This document shows positions 17,561-26,587 of a DNA stretch of 48,240 nt, in pieces; the first letter of the stretch is position 1; each line of letters opens with the position of its first letter. A program made the position numbers and the translations under genes. Where the stretch lies: the NCBI GenBank assembly GCA_017417025.1, contig JAFPZY010000035.1, positions 1 to 48,240 of the forward strand, written 5' to 3'. Under the pieces are notes generated by a model. The model did not search any database. It saw only the letters and a program-made list of their open reading frames with translations, and was not told the DNA's origin. The stretch comes from Paludibacteraceae bacterium. Lineage in GTDB: Bacteria > Bacteroidota > Bacteroidia > Bacteroidales > Paludibacteraceae.

Positions 17561-18469
17561 TTAGTCAGCAGGTTTGCGGCGCAGCAGAGCAGTGAATGCC
17601 GGCGGGACGGGGCTCTCGAAGCGGACTTTCTGCTCGGTGAGGGGGTGGATGAACTCCAGTACGCAGGCATGGAGGCATAGTCGGTCGATGGGGCTGAAGG
17701 AGTTGCCGTGGCCGTATTTGCGGTCGCCGAGCACGGGGTGCCCTTTGGAGGCGAGGTGTACGCGTATCTGGTTGGTGCGCCCTGTTTCGAGATGAAGTTC
17801 AAGCAGCGAGCAGTTGTCATTTTCGCGCAGCACTTTGTAGTGAGTGACGGCAAGGTCGCCCCCGTCGTCCACGGGCGAGGAATAGACCATGGCATTCCGT
17901 TTGTCCTCCGTGAACCAGGATTTGATGACCCCTTCCTTTTCACCGAAGAGTCCTTCGGCGAGCGCGATGTAGGTGCGCTCGGTGACGATGTCGCGCCACC
18001 ATGTGCGCATATACTCCTGCAGTTCAGGCGTTTTGGCAAAGACGAGCAGTCCGCTTGTCTCTCGGTCGAGCCGGTGGACGACAAAGACGTTGTTGCGCGG
18101 GTTCCGGCGGCGCACATAGGCCCGCAGGACGGAAATGGCGGTAGTCTCGCGCGAGCCGGCAAAGACGGGAACGGTGAGGAGGCCTTCTTTTTTCTCGACG
18201 ACGATGAGATGGTCGTCCTCATAAACCACTTTCAGTTTGGGGTGTGTGAGGCGGATATTGCCTTTGCTGTTGGAGACAGTGACCGTGTCTCCTGCGCGGA
18301 GTGGTGTGTCGTGGCGCGTCTGACAACTCCCGTTGACCTGCACACGGCGGTTGCCGAGGAGCTGCTTGATGCTTGTGCGGGCAGCTCCTGTCTGCTGCAT
18401 AAGGAAATCCAGCAGAGCGGCATCAGCCTTGACATGGTATGATGTGTCGTTTTTTTTGCGTATATACAT
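17561..18469 (-). CDS. RluA-family pseudouridine synthase
   Basis: This 302-residue enzyme would convert uridine to pseudouridine in rRNA or tRNA. An S4 RNA-binding domain is at about residues 15-70 (SIKQLLGNRRVQVNG). The catalytic motif HRLDRETSGLLVFAKT, with the nucleophilic aspartate, follows near residue 130, and later LETGRTNQIRVHLAS is also typical of RluA/RluC/RluD. The exact target cannot be assigned. It lies 5 nt from the downstream end of the PnuC-like gene and is probably co-transcribed with it. Confidence 0.94.
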   Translation of the reverse strand: MYIRKKNDTSYHVKADAALLDFLMQQTGAARTSIKQLLGNRRVQVNGSCQTRHDTPLRAGDTVTVSNSKGNIRLTHPKLKVVYEDDHLIVVEKKEGLLTVPVFAGSRETTAISVLRAYVRRRNPRNNVFVVHRLDRETSGLLVFAKTPELQEYMRTWWRDIVTERTYIALAEGLFGEKEGVIKSWFTEDKRNAMVYSSPVDDGGDLAVTHYKVLRENDNCSLLELHLETGRTNQIRVHLASKGHPVLGDRKYGHGNSFSPIDRLCLHACVLEFIHPLTEQKVRFESPVPPAFTALLRRKPAD

Positions 18470-18474
18470 CTCTA

Positions 18475-19245
18475 TCAGTTTTTACTTTGCTTGAGCCATG
18501 CCAGGAAGGCGGTTGTGTTCACCGCCAGCATGACGAGGAAGAGGAGCATTGAGAAGACGTTGCCGAGCCTGGTGAACATAGCCAGTCCGGCAACGCAATA
18601 GACAATCCAGCCGACCCAGGCATCGTTCTTTTTGTAGATGAGCCAGAAGTTGGCGGCGAGGCTGAAGGCTATCATCACAGCACCCAAGAGCTTGACAGTG
18701 AGGTTGTAACCCCAGTCACCGATATGCTCCGCGGGGGAGAGGAGCAGGGTGTTGAGCGCGTAGTCAGCCACGACGACAAGCACAACCGCAGCAAGAGTGA
18801 GCAGCTGCATGCGCCTGCCGAGAAAAGAGGGACGGAGGCCGTCTTCATCTCCGCTCCGCCCGTGTTTCCAATTCCAGAGCGACATGCCCTGGAAGGGAAT
18901 AAAGACAAAGACATAGAGCACGAAGAGGTCGGGCTGCCCCTGCAAGAGGCACTGCACAGCAAGGAGGGCGGACATGAGTATGCCCGGGTAGAAGCCTGTG
19001 TAGTTCAGCGGGTTGCGTACAGTGAGGACATAGGCAGTGCCGAGGACACTTGCGGGTATACCCACGCAGAAAGCGGGGGAAGTCCACTGCAATAGTTTTC
19101 CGCCGAAGCGTTCCGCCCAGAGCAGTTCCGCCGCCTCCATGAGAAAGAAGAGGGCGGCGTACATGCCAAGAGAGAGGAGGAGCATAGCGCCCTGCTCTTT
19201 CCAGAGCGTTTTGTCAGCCTGAGTCATAGTTGCGGTTGTCGCCAA
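18475..19245 (-). CDS. PnuC-like nicotinamide riboside transporter family protein
   Basis: This 256-residue membrane protein has about seven hydrophobic segments. The C-terminal half (AVMIAFSLAANFWLIYKKND, then AWVGWIVYCVAGLAMFTRLG) resembles the second half of PnuC proteins, which take up nicotinamide riboside or related NAD precursors by facilitated diffusion. The tryptophan-rich FQGMSLWNWKHG segment in the middle fits the family's W-containing motif. The match is by eye and fairly weak in the N-terminal half, so another small transporter is possible. No NAD gene is next to it. Confidence 0.6.
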   Translation of the reverse strand: MATTATMTQADKTLWKEQGAMLLLSLGMYAALFFLMEAAELLWAERFGGKLLQWTSPAFCVGIPASVLGTAYVLTVRNPLNYTGFYPGILMSALLAVQCLLQGQPDLFVLYVFVFIPFQGMSLWNWKHGRSGDEDGLRPSFLGRRMQLLTLAAVVLVVVADYALNTLLLSPAEHIGDWGYNLTVKLLGAVMIAFSLAANFWLIYKKNDAWVGWIVYCVAGLAMFTRLGNVFSMLLFLVMLAVNTTAFLAWLKQSKN

Positions 19246-19253
19246 GTTACAAC

Positions 19254-19279
19254 AAAGGGCGGACAGTAGTCCGCCCTTT
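19254..19279 (-). terminator. Hairpin between rpmE2 and the PnuC-like gene
   Basis: An 11-bp perfect inverted repeat (AAAGGGCGGAC / GTCCGCCCTTT) with a 4-nt loop lies 13 nt after the rpmE2 stop. It is most likely the terminator of the ribosomal protein genes, although the T run is short on both strands. Confidence 0.65.
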
Positions 19280-19291
19280 TGAGAGGTGAGA

Positions 19292-19546
19292 TTACTTTTT
19301 CCTGCGGTTTCCGTAGCGCGACATGAACTTGTCCACTCGTCCTGCGGTGTCCACCAGTTTGGATTTGCCCGTATAGAAGGGGTGGCTGGTGTTGGAAATT
19401 TCGAGTTTTATCAGCGGATATGTCGTTCCCTCGATGTCGATGCTGTCTTTGGTGGCAGCAGTGGAGCGGCTGAAGAACTGAGTGCCGTCTGACATGTCCT
19501 TGAAAACAACTACGCGGTAGTTGTCGGGATGAATTCCTTGTTTCAT
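19292..19546 (-). CDS. rpmE2: 50S ribosomal protein L31, type B
   Basis: The 84-residue protein begins [20 protein letters not shown] and has [20 protein letters not shown], both standard for type B L31, the form without the zinc-binding cysteines. It lies 57 nt after rplI and just before a strong hairpin. It may be read through from the rpsF operon or have its own promoter; no clear -7 box was found in the gap. Confidence 0.96.
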   Translation of the reverse strand: MKQGIHPDNYRVVVFKDMSDGTQFFSRSTAATKDSIDIEGTTYPLIKLEISNTSHPFYTGKSKLVDTAGRVDKFMSRYGNRRKK

Positions 19547-19603
19547 AATGTCCTTTTTATATAATAAGGTGTGTCCCTTCGTTAAACATTGTTCCGCTGC
19601 GGC

Positions 19604-20047
19604 TTATTCTGCGGCAACGACATTGAGTTTGATTTCAGCTTTCACATCGCGATGGAGGCGTGCATAGGCGATATGTTCGCCCAGCTCTTTAACCTGCTCG
19701 ACAGTGATGACCTTTTTGTCAACGGTGATGCCTGCAGCCTCAAGAGCCTCAGCGATGTTGGCAGTGGTGACAGTGCCGAAGATTTTGCCGTCCTCGTTAG
19801 CTTTGACAGCGACAGTGACAGGAGTCTCGGCGAGCTGCTCTGCGAGTTTCCGGGCATTGGCGAGGGCCTCTGCCATCTTGCGAGCCTGCTGCTTCATGTT
19901 TTCAGCGAGCTGTTTGCGGTTGCTGTCGTTGGCGATGATAGCGAGTTTGTTAGGTATGAGGTAGTTACGTCCGTAACCGTCCTTCACTTTAACGATATCG
20001 TTCTTGTAACCCAGATTGGCTACATCCTGTATAAGAATAATTTCCAT
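19604..20047 (-). CDS. rplI: 50S ribosomal protein L9
   Basis: The 147-residue protein starts MEIILIQDVANLGYKNDIVK and continues with GYGRNYLIPNKLA, the N-terminal rRNA-binding domain. A long connecting helix (NRKQLAENMKQQARKMAEAL) and the C-terminal domain follow. It is the last gene of the classic rpsF-rpsR-rplI cluster, 32 nt after rpsR. Confidence 0.97.
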   Translation of the reverse strand: MEIILIQDVANLGYKNDIVKVKDGYGRNYLIPNKLAIIANDSNRKQLAENMKQQARKMAEALANARKLAEQLAETPVTVAVKANEDGKIFGTVTTANIAEALEAAGITVDKKVITVEQVKELGEHIAYARLHRDVKAEIKLNVVAAE

Positions 20048-20079
20048 AACTGTTCTTTATTGATGTTAGACATTCGGGA

Positions 20080-20346
20080 TTACTTCATCATGTCGGTCAC
20101 GTAAGGCAGGAGAGCCAGGTGGCGTGCTTTCTTGATAGCCTGAGCGACTTTGCGCTGATACTTGAGGCTTGTACCTGTGATGCGACGGGGAAGGATTTTG
20201 CCCTGCTCGTTGAGGAACTTCTTGAGGAACTCGGGGTCCTTGTAGTCAATGTATTTGATACCGAGTTTCAGGAAACGGCAGTATTTTTTCTTTCTCTGCT
20301 CGTTGGTCTGCGGTGTGAGATAGCGGATTTCATCAGTCTGTGCCAT
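20080..20346 (-). CDS. rpsR: 30S ribosomal protein S18
   Basis: The 88-residue protein contains the family's core [20 protein letters not shown] and [20 protein letters not shown]. It starts 2 nt after rpsF. S18 pairs with S6 on the platform of the 30S subunit. Confidence 0.97.
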   Translation of the reverse strand: MAQTDEIRYLTPQTNEQRKKKYCRFLKLGIKYIDYKDPEFLKKFLNEQGKILPRRITGTSLKYQRKVAQAIKKARHLALLPYVTDMMK

Positions 20347-20348
20347 AG

Positions 20349-20696
20349 TTATGCCTCCTGTTTTTTAAGATGGTTGTTACGACGTTTCTCTGCATACTCG
20401 AAAGCATACTTGTCCAGACGCGTGGTGAGGAAGCGAATAACGCGCTCGTCACGGCGGAACTCTGTTTCGAGAGTCGCAATCATAGCGGGCTCCGCGTCAA
20501 ACTGCAGCAAGGCGTAGAATCCCGTAGTTTTGCCTTGGATGGGGTAAGCGAGTTTGCGCAGCCCCCACTCCTCACGATTCAGGATGGAACCGCCATTCTG
20601 TGTGAGAAGGTTCTCGAATTTGTCAACCGCTTCCTTCATCTGTGGCTCAGACAAAACGGGAGTAAGCACGAAAGCGGCTTCATAATGGTTTAACAT
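20349..20696 (-). CDS. rpsF: 30S ribosomal protein S6
   Basis: The 115-residue protein starts [20 protein letters not shown] and has [20 protein letters not shown], both typical of S6. It is the first gene of the operon, with a leader of about 115 nt. In other bacteria the S6:S18 complex binds such leaders to repress the operon. A GC-rich foldable segment is present here, but I could not confirm the known motif. Confidence 0.97.
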   Translation of the reverse strand: MLNHYEAAFVLTPVLSEPQMKEAVDKFENLLTQNGGSILNREEWGLRKLAYPIQGKTTGFYALLQFDAEPAMIATLETEFRRDERVIRFLTTRLDKYAFEYAEKRRNNHLKKQEA

Positions 20697-20813
20697 AATG
20701 TTTTGTTGTTTTGGTTAATATAAAAGGTTCAATCAGCTTTCTCTGCCGCCCAGTCTGCGTGCGCAAGAGACGTTTAAGTCTTCGCCGCATATGCAGTTTG
20801 GCGGAAAAAAGCG

Positions 20814-20847
20814 TGCAAAGGTACGGCTATTTTTTCATATATGCAAA
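20814..20847 (-). promoter_or_regulatory. Promoter of the rpsF-rpsR-rplI operon
   Basis: On the minus strand TACCTTTGCA (20814-20823) is preceded at the standard 24-nt offset by TTTGCATATATGAAAA (from 20847), a near copy of the palindromic -33 element of ychF and the flippase operon. Confidence 0.75.
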
Positions 20848-20862
20848 TCTTTTTGCGATTTT

Positions 20863-20896
20863 TTTGCACATATCGCGGAAAAGCAGTATCTTTGCA
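20863..20896 (+). promoter_or_regulatory. Promoter of trxB
   Basis: TTTG at 20863-20866 (in TTTGCACATATCGCGG) and TATCTTTGCA from 20887 are 24 nt apart. Transcript start is expected near 20901, about 46 nt before the ATG. It is divergent from the rpsF promoter, 16 nt away. Confidence 0.75.
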
Positions 20897-20946
20897 GGCT
20901 GAAAGAGGAGAACACCTTAAATATAAATATATACGACTGTTTGACT

Positions 20947-21903
20947 ATGACACACACACGCTGTCTGATACTCGGTTCCGGCCCTGCCGGATATACGGCG
21001 GCTCTCTATGCCGCCCGCGCCAACCTTATGCCCGTGCTGATAGAGGGTCCTCAGCCCGGCGGGCAGCTGATGATAACCACCGAAGTGGAGAACTTCCCCG
21101 GGTATCCGGACGGAGTGGAGCCTTTCCAGATGATGGACGACATGCGCCGTCAGGCGGAGCGTTTCGGCACAGTGATGGTGGCGGACGAGGCAGTACGCGC
21201 GGAGCTTGGCGCAACGGCAGGCGACGGGCACAAGGTGCACCGCATCTTCACGGACAAGGGGGAAGAGTATGAGGCAGACACGCTGATTATAGCCACGGGT
21301 GCGGCGGCGCGCTTTTTAGGCATTCCGTCGGAAGAAGAGTACAGGGGCAAAGGCGTGAGCGCGTGCGCGACCTGCGACGGGTTCTTCTACAGGGGGAAGA
21401 CAGTGGCAGTGGTAGGCGGCGGCGACACCGCCTGCGAGGAAGCAGGCTACCTTGCCAACCTGTGCAAGAAAGTGTATCTGATTGTGCGCAAGCCTTATCT
21501 GCGCGCGTCGGAGATAATGCAGCAGCGCGTTATGAGCAACCCGAAGATAGAAGTGCTGTTCGAGCACAACACGCTCAGGCTGACAGGCGAAGGCAAAGTG
21601 ACCGGCGCAGACCTTGTTTTCCGCAAAGGCGAAGCAGACGAGAAGGACGTGCATATAGACATCGACGGATTCTTCCTCGCCATAGGTCACACTCCGCGCA
21701 CGGAGCTGTTCAAAGGCATGATTGAGACAGATGCAGAGGGCTACATCAAGACCGAGGGCGACTCACCTCGCACGTCAGTGGCGGGAGTGTTTGCCGCAGG
21801 CGACTGCGCCGACCCACACTACAGGCAGGCAGTGGTGGCCGCAGGCAGCGGCTGCAAGGCGGCGTTAGAGGCAGAGAGATACCTGAAGACAATTGACAAT
21901 TGA
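20947..21903 (+). CDS. trxB: Thioredoxin-disulfide reductase
   Basis: This 318-residue flavoenzyme reduces thioredoxin with NADPH. It has the FAD loop GSGPAGYTAALYAARANL (residues 10-27), the redox-active CATC (C140, C143) followed by DGFFYRG, the NADPH loop VVGGGDTACEEA and the C-terminal FAD motif VFAAGDCAD. The start at 20947 follows the promoter and gives the standard N-terminus; upstream in-frame codons lie in or before the promoter. An overlapping repeat (AATTGACAATTGATA) begins at its stop codon. Confidence 0.97.
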   Translation: MTHTRCLILGSGPAGYTAALYAARANLMPVLIEGPQPGGQLMITTEVENFPGYPDGVEPFQMMDDMRRQAERFGTVMVADEAVRAELGATAGDGHKVHRIFTDKGEEYEADTLIIATGAAARFLGIPSEEEYRGKGVSACATCDGFFYRGKTVAVVGGGDTACEEAGYLANLCKKVYLIVRKPYLRASEIMQQRVMSNPKIEVLFEHNTLRLTGEGKVTGADLVFRKGEADEKDVHIDIDGFFLAIGHTPRTELFKGMIETDAEGYIKTEGDSPRTSVAGVFAAGDCADPHYRQAVVAAGSGCKAALEAERYLKTIDN

Positions 21904-21945
21904 TATTGCAACGCTGATACAGTTTTCGCTGAGACTATTTTTTAC

Positions 21946-21971
21946 CGCAGGCTGGAAGCCTGCGTACCCAG
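21946..21971. repeat. REP-like palindromic repeat, copy 1
   Basis: CGCAGGCTGGAAGCCTGCG (21946-21964) is an 8-bp stem with a 3-nt loop, followed by TACCCAG. Five further copies occur at 26669, 27035, 27714, 47431 and 47668. It lies between trxB and its downstream hairpin, next to short AATTGACAATTGATA repeats (21890-22006). Confidence 0.85.
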
Positions 21972-22011
21972 AGAAAATTGATAGTTGATAATTGACAATT
22001 GATAAGATGTA

Positions 22012-22041
22012 AGAGAACCGACTTTCACAAGCCGGTTCTCT
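22012..22041. terminator. Hairpin downstream of trxB
   Basis: A 9-bp inverted repeat (AGAGAACCG / CGGTTCTCT) with a 12-nt loop lies in the gap between convergent trxB and the 226-residue secreted protein gene. It probably terminates from one or both sides, although a T run is not evident. Confidence 0.55.
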
Positions 22042-22112
22042 CTCATTATAACTTACTTTACCATCTGCGCTAAAGGGTGTTATTGCTGCGCAGATATGAT
22101 TTGTTGAGTTGC

Positions 22113-22793
22113 TTATTTCTTGATGACGAGCTTCTCCTCGGTCTGGTCAGCCTTCGTCACGATAACGAGGTACTGTCCTGCTTCGAGATCTGCGAGGTCA
22201 ATCTCCTGATAATCAAGAGTGATGTTGGTGGCGGCAACAGCAACAACGGTGTTGTCCTCGTAGCCGACAACCTGTACACTTGCGCCTTCATAAGCGGTGA
22301 ACTCCAGACGGCCGTTCTGATGGCAGATGCCAGGAGTTGCGGGAGCAGCTGCGAGCACGAAACGTGTGTCATCAGTGCTGTTGGCTGTGGCTGTGAAGTT
22401 CCATGTAGCACCTTCTGTCAACGTGTGAGTCTCTCCGGTCTCATTGTCCTTCATAACAAGGGGAGTGCCTTCAACCTTAGAAACGGTGATACTATAGTTT
22501 GTGCTTGCGTTGGTCTTCATTCCGAAAGCCAGGGTGCCAAGATCCTTCAGACCGAAAGTCTCGTATTTAACACCGTTGTAGAGTGCATAGAACGCGATTT
22601 CAACACCTTCCATATCCAACTCGCCGCAATATGCTGCATCAACGGTTGTTCCGATTTCATCTGCCTGAAGCAGATAAAGTGTGCTCTTTTGTGTGCCGTC
22701 GGAAAGAACGACTTTAGCCTTTGCTGTGTAAGTGATTGCAAAAGCATTCACTGTTGCTGCCATAACGAGCAGCGAGAAAAACAGTTTCTTCAT
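22113..22793 (-). CDS. Secreted protein with T9SS-type C-terminal domain
   Basis: This 226-residue protein has a signal peptide (MKKLFFSLLVMAATVNAFA). No known catalytic domain was recognised in the middle; it is rich in T, A and short beta-type stretches. The last 75 residues resemble a type IX sorting domain: VQVVGYEDNTVVAVAATN, then LEAGQYLVIVTKADQTEEK and the final basic LVIKK. In the T9SS this domain directs passage through the outer membrane and is often cleaved. It is the last of three genes on one strand, with the 45-residue ORF and the 1021-residue protein upstream. Confidence 0.75.
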   Translation of the reverse strand: MKKLFFSLLVMAATVNAFAITYTAKAKVVLSDGTQKSTLYLLQADEIGTTVDAAYCGELDMEGVEIAFYALYNGVKYETFGLKDLGTLAFGMKTNASTNYSITVSKVEGTPLVMKDNETGETHTLTEGATWNFTATANSTDDTRFVLAAAPATPGICHQNGRLEFTAYEGASVQVVGYEDNTVVAVAATNITLDYQEIDLADLEAGQYLVIVTKADQTEEKLVIKK

Positions 22794-22826
22794 AATTTGA
22801 TATTGTTTTTACGTTTGTATTATTCT

Positions 22827-22964
22827 TTATTTTTCAAAAGCCCTGCGCGAAGGAGCTCCCCACATATTGGGTTCGTCTTCAGGATTATTGGAATCCATCA
22901 GGATATGTGCAGGCACCAATAAATCCAAACTTTCAGTCTGCGGTTCAATAAAAATCTTCTTCAT
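22827..22964 (-). CDS. 45-residue conserved-type small protein
   Basis: A 46-codon ORF starts with ATG at 22964 and ends with TAA at 22827. It begins MKKIFIEPQTESLDLL and ends APSRRAFEK, with a DSNNPEDEPN acidic stretch between. There is no signal peptide or membrane segment. Short ORFs that begin MKK.(Y/F)..P.TE and end with a charged, proline-rich tail occur in many Bacteroidales genomes, from general knowledge; their function is not known. It lies between two secreted-protein genes on the same strand, 33 nt before the second. That it is translated is inference. Confidence 0.6.
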   Translation of the reverse strand: MKKIFIEPQTESLDLLVPAHILMDSNNPEDEPNMWGAPSRRAFEK

Positions 22965-22990
22965 AATTCACGGTGTGCAGCCTCCCCGCA

Positions 22991-23018
22991 CACCTAATGA
23001 TGTGCGGGGAAACAACAA
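22991..23018 (-). other. Hairpin between the large secreted protein gene and the small ORF
   Basis: CCCCGCACA and TGTGCGGGG form a 9-bp perfect stem about 10-25 nt after the stop of the 1021-residue protein gene. No T run follows on the minus strand, so it is more likely a processing or stability element than a full terminator. Confidence 0.5.
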
Positions 23019-23026
23019 TCATCTGT

Positions 23027-26000
23027 TTATTTTACCATCTTCTCACCGTTTACAACATAGATGCCTGCGGGCAGAGTGTTCCAAACGCTCATGTTGCCGA
23101 GGTACATGCCAGTCAGAGTGTAGATGCCTTCAGCCTTTGCAGCAGCCTCGGTGTTCTCGAGAGCTGTAGCGGCATTGCGACGTCCAACAATCTGGAAACG
23201 ATAGTCGTTTTCAGTGTCAGCAGCTGCATCGAAGGTGTATTCAGCGCCCTCTACCATGTCAATACGCTGTCCGTTTACGAGGTCAACCAGCACCATGTTG
23301 TCACCGCTCATGCGGGTGAAGCGCAGTGTATAGGTGCCTGCAGTCTGGCAAGCGAAGCCGAGATAGGTATTCTCCATGTCATTGGTAGCAAGAGTTCCCA
23401 TGCGGCCGTTGTTGCTGATGAAGAGATTAACGTCCTCGTTCTGTCCTTTCTCGCTGTCCCAACCGTCTTCAAACTCTGCGGAGAACTGTGCACCTTGCAG
23501 CATGTAGATGTCATCAATCTCTTCACCGTTGGCAGCAATGGTAAGTTGAGCCATTACATCGTAATTGTTAGCAGCAGCACGGCGTGCAGGTGCAGCTTCT
23601 AAAGCCTCAAATTCCTTATTTCTGGCAGCCCAAATCATGGTTGCATAGTCAAGAGCAATGTCTGCCACATTACCGTTGTTCTTTACATAGAACGCCTGCA
23701 TGGGTTCAAGAGCACGATCCTCAAAAGCAATGACGGTCCTGTTATAGTTCTTCCATACAAAGGTATTGGAAGCTACAGGACGATAAGTCCACAGTGTTTT
23801 TTCCACACCATCAGTAGCGTCAATAGCATCATACAAAGGCTTCAGGTCAAGTTTTGCCATATAGCTGTTGGCAAAAGTTGTGTAAGTTGCTTCTGTAGTG
23901 GTAAGTACAGGACTTTCGTTACCAACAAGTGCACCCTTCATCGTGATAGTCGGATGAGCCTGGTCTTTCTTGATGTTGCATGACATCTGGTAGTAAGCGA
24001 AAGGTTTGTTGAGTGCAGTAGTGAGGTCAATAGCGGGAGTAGCGTTGATACGACCGAGGTTCTGCCATTTGCCGTTGAAATAGCCTGCAAATGCTACAGG
24101 AATATTGTTGCTCGAAGTAATCTCGTCAATCTGACCCATTGTCGGGATACCGAAACGCTGGTTGCGATAGTCTTCAGCATTCTCATAATAAGACTTCGAC
24201 TCAAACTCTACAGTTGCATTCGGGTGACGGTTGCTGGTAACAGCGGGGTTGAACAGGAACTGAGCGGTTGTGCCCTCTTTGGTCTGGAATACAAGGTTGT
24301 TGTTTGAAGTTGCTACGATACCTTGTTCGCCATCAACGATGAGGCGTGCACCGGCTTTAACGATGATTTGAGCCTGAGCGCCCATTACGACACGGCCAAC
24401 GGTGAGAGTAACGTTCTCGTTTACAGTCAGAACCTGTACCTTATTGGCGTTGATTTCCAGATAATCAAGATTCTTGTCTGCAGAGAGAGTCTCTTCTGTG
24501 CCAATCCAGTTTACAGAAGCGGAAGATGCATTAGCAACTGATTCTTCGCCCTCGGGAGTTGTGCCTTCAGTTACGACGGTGATAGTTCTGCCATTCTCAT
24601 CCTGGATAGTGGTGGTGATATAACCGGCGTTGGGAACGAAATTGTCTGCAGAAGCAGGAACATTATTACCTTCGTCATTTTTTACGAAGAAACCACCATC
24701 CTGAATATTACCGCCAACGATTTCAACAACCTTATTATCGGCAGTCTTGGCAGTAACAACAGCAGTACCTTCACCACCGGCGATGATTGTACCACCTTCA
24801 ACAACGATGGAGGAAACTTTAGTATCAACAGCGGTTGTGATAGCCTCTTCAATGGCGTAACCAGAACCACCTTCAACTTTGGTGTCGCCTTCAATCTTCA
24901 GTTCCTGGCCACCTCTGTAGCTGGCGTTGGACTCAATAACTATGGCACTACCACCGGCATCTACGCCAGATCTTTTTCCTGCGGGTTCGGTATACTCGCC
25001 TGTATAATCAGACTTAACAATGGCATCCTTCAAATCAACCTTACCAGATTTGATATATATACCGGTTGCACCATGTACAAAACCACTGATTTCAAACTTT
25101 CCATAACCAGAGCTATAAACGCCAGTTGACTTTGTATCAGCCGGATTTGCATAAACATTAGCGTCTTTAGAAATGATAACAGTAGGAATATTGTCTTCAC
25201 TTACACCTTCCAGTTTTCCTACGTTACCATTGATTTTAACACCATATTCCTGGCCATAAACAGTACCATTGATTGTCACTTTTACGCCATAAGCCAATGC
25301 AAAAGAAGCAGTCGTTTTGTAGTAAGTATCAGTAGTAACTTCTGTATAAGTATAAGGTTTACTTGCACTTCTTGTATAAAGAGTTGCAGGATTCAGATAG
25401 ACAGCAAATCTGTTTGCCCCATACAATTTGTTTTTTGCATTGGTCGAAAGGGTAGTTGTTGCTTTGGTATACGACGTACCGTCCTTAAGGTAATAGAGAG
25501 TGGTATTAATATCCTGAGTCTGGCCATTTCTATCAAGAATGACATTAGCAACAACACCGCCATCTGTAGTATAAGTGCCTTTGGTCATATTGTCCAAGGT
25601 CTCCTTCTTAGCATAAGGGAAATAGTCATCAGTAATTGTTCCGTCTATAACAATAGCCTTACCTTCCGGACAGGTAGCTTGAACCAAGACATCTTTGCCG
25701 ATAGTAAGCACGGAATAATTAGCGACATCGGGATTACCCTGTCCCTCAATCTGAATAGCCATTTTTTCCTTTACGCTATTGGCATTCCTAATTTCCGAAC
25801 CAGCAGCTCCTGTGAACTCAACATTACCTTTCAGAATCCAAAAGACATAGTTCTGTGTTGTGGTAGAAACAAGTTTACCATTGAGGTCAATAGTAATCTT
25901 CTGTGCAGGATCTGCAAACACCGTAATCGGAGTTGCATCGACAGTAATGGCATTGCCAATAACGATGTTTGTCTCTCCATCGTTAATGGCCTGCTGCAGT

Positions 26001-26092
26001 TCGGCAGCAGTAGTTACTGTCTTTGCAGCAAAAAGACTTGTGCTCAACAGCAAAGTGCATGCCGTCAGCACGATTGAATAGATTTTACGCAT
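23027..26092 (-). CDS. Large secreted protein, beta-helix-like, with T9SS-type tail
   Basis: This 1021-residue protein starts with the signal peptide MRKIYSIVLTACTLLLSTS. The first half, with repeated short glycine- and valine-rich strands such as AIVIDGTI, KLEGVSED and IVVEGGTIIAGGEG, looks like a right-handed beta-helix as in pectate-lyase-fold surface proteins. No catalytic site was recognised. The end has EGIYTLTGMYLGNMSVWNTL and PAGIYVVNGEKMVK, a full type IX sorting domain. Its leader is about 245 nt. Codon use is less GC-rich than in the surrounding genes, but transfer is not shown by this alone. Adhesion or matrix functions are possible, unproven. Confidence 0.8.
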   Translation of the reverse strand: MRKIYSIVLTACTLLLSTSLFAAKTVTTAAELQQAINDGETNIVIGNAITVDATPITVFADPAQKITIDLNGKLVSTTTQNYVFWILKGNVEFTGAAGSEIRNANSVKEKMAIQIEGQGNPDVANYSVLTIGKDVLVQATCPEGKAIVIDGTITDDYFPYAKKETLDNMTKGTYTTDGGVVANVILDRNGQTQDINTTLYYLKDGTSYTKATTTLSTNAKNKLYGANRFAVYLNPATLYTRSASKPYTYTEVTTDTYYKTTASFALAYGVKVTINGTVYGQEYGVKINGNVGKLEGVSEDNIPTVIISKDANVYANPADTKSTGVYSSGYGKFEISGFVHGATGIYIKSGKVDLKDAIVKSDYTGEYTEPAGKRSGVDAGGSAIVIESNASYRGGQELKIEGDTKVEGGSGYAIEEAITTAVDTKVSSIVVEGGTIIAGGEGTAVVTAKTADNKVVEIVGGNIQDGGFFVKNDEGNNVPASADNFVPNAGYITTTIQDENGRTITVVTEGTTPEGEESVANASSASVNWIGTEETLSADKNLDYLEINANKVQVLTVNENVTLTVGRVVMGAQAQIIVKAGARLIVDGEQGIVATSNNNLVFQTKEGTTAQFLFNPAVTSNRHPNATVEFESKSYYENAEDYRNQRFGIPTMGQIDEITSSNNIPVAFAGYFNGKWQNLGRINATPAIDLTTALNKPFAYYQMSCNIKKDQAHPTITMKGALVGNESPVLTTTEATYTTFANSYMAKLDLKPLYDAIDATDGVEKTLWTYRPVASNTFVWKNYNRTVIAFEDRALEPMQAFYVKNNGNVADIALDYATMIWAARNKEFEALEAAPARRAAANNYDVMAQLTIAANGEEIDDIYMLQGAQFSAEFEDGWDSEKGQNEDVNLFISNNGRMGTLATNDMENTYLGFACQTAGTYTLRFTRMSGDNMVLVDLVNGQRIDMVEGAEYTFDAAADTENDYRFQIVGRRNAATALENTEAAAKAEGIYTLTGMYLGNMSVWNTLPAGIYVVNGEKMVK

Positions 26093-26343
26093 AATTTTTA
26101 ATTGGTTTGGTTAATATTTGGTGCTTGCGCACCGGTTAGTTGTTTATTTTGTTTGTTCATCGCACACCGGCAAATCACCATCTGCCTGACTGTTACGTTG
26201 CTTTTTCTTCCCCGCGTATGCGTGCGAGCATGGGCTCTTCGCACAGGAGGGAAAGGCCTTGTGCCGATATGCTGTAACGATTAACACCCACTCCGTTACA
26301 CCTCCGCCTCGACAGCAGAAAAACATATCTACACAAAATCCGG

Positions 26344-26376
26344 TGCAAAGGTACAACATTTTTTTTATTGCACAAA
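26344..26376 (-). promoter_or_regulatory. Promoter of the secreted-protein operon
   Basis: On the minus strand TACCTTTGCA (26344-26353) is preceded by TTTG ending at 26376. Transcript start is near 26338, leaving a leader of about 245 nt (26093-26338) in which I see no known RNA motif. Confidence 0.65.
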
Positions 26377-26518
26377 GAAATAATGATTTTTTTTCATATT
26401 TTTTTATATTTTCGCAGAAAACAAGTGGTTTAGGGAGGGCGGGGAGGGTGATGAGGGAGTTACGCGCGCGCATATACGCGTATATATATTGTACGCGCGC
26501 GGGGGAGAGGGAGGGGAA

Positions 26519-26567
26519 TTGATAATTCTTATCTCCTTCAGAGAACGATCTACGGTATGGATATTGC
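26519..26567. repeat. 49-nt dispersed repeat, copy 1
   Basis: The segment TTGATAATTCTTATCTCC through ATGGATATTGC matches 47715-47763 inverted with a single mismatch. In the second copy TCTCC-TTC-GGAGA forms a small hairpin. Both copies lie near REP-like palindromes and intergenic arrays. Confidence 0.85.
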
Positions 26568-26587
26568 GAGGGTGATAATAGATGTAC

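Noticed and set aside
20697-20813. S6:S18-binding leader motif
   Set aside because: The leader is long and can fold, but the specific motif could not be confirmed by eye.
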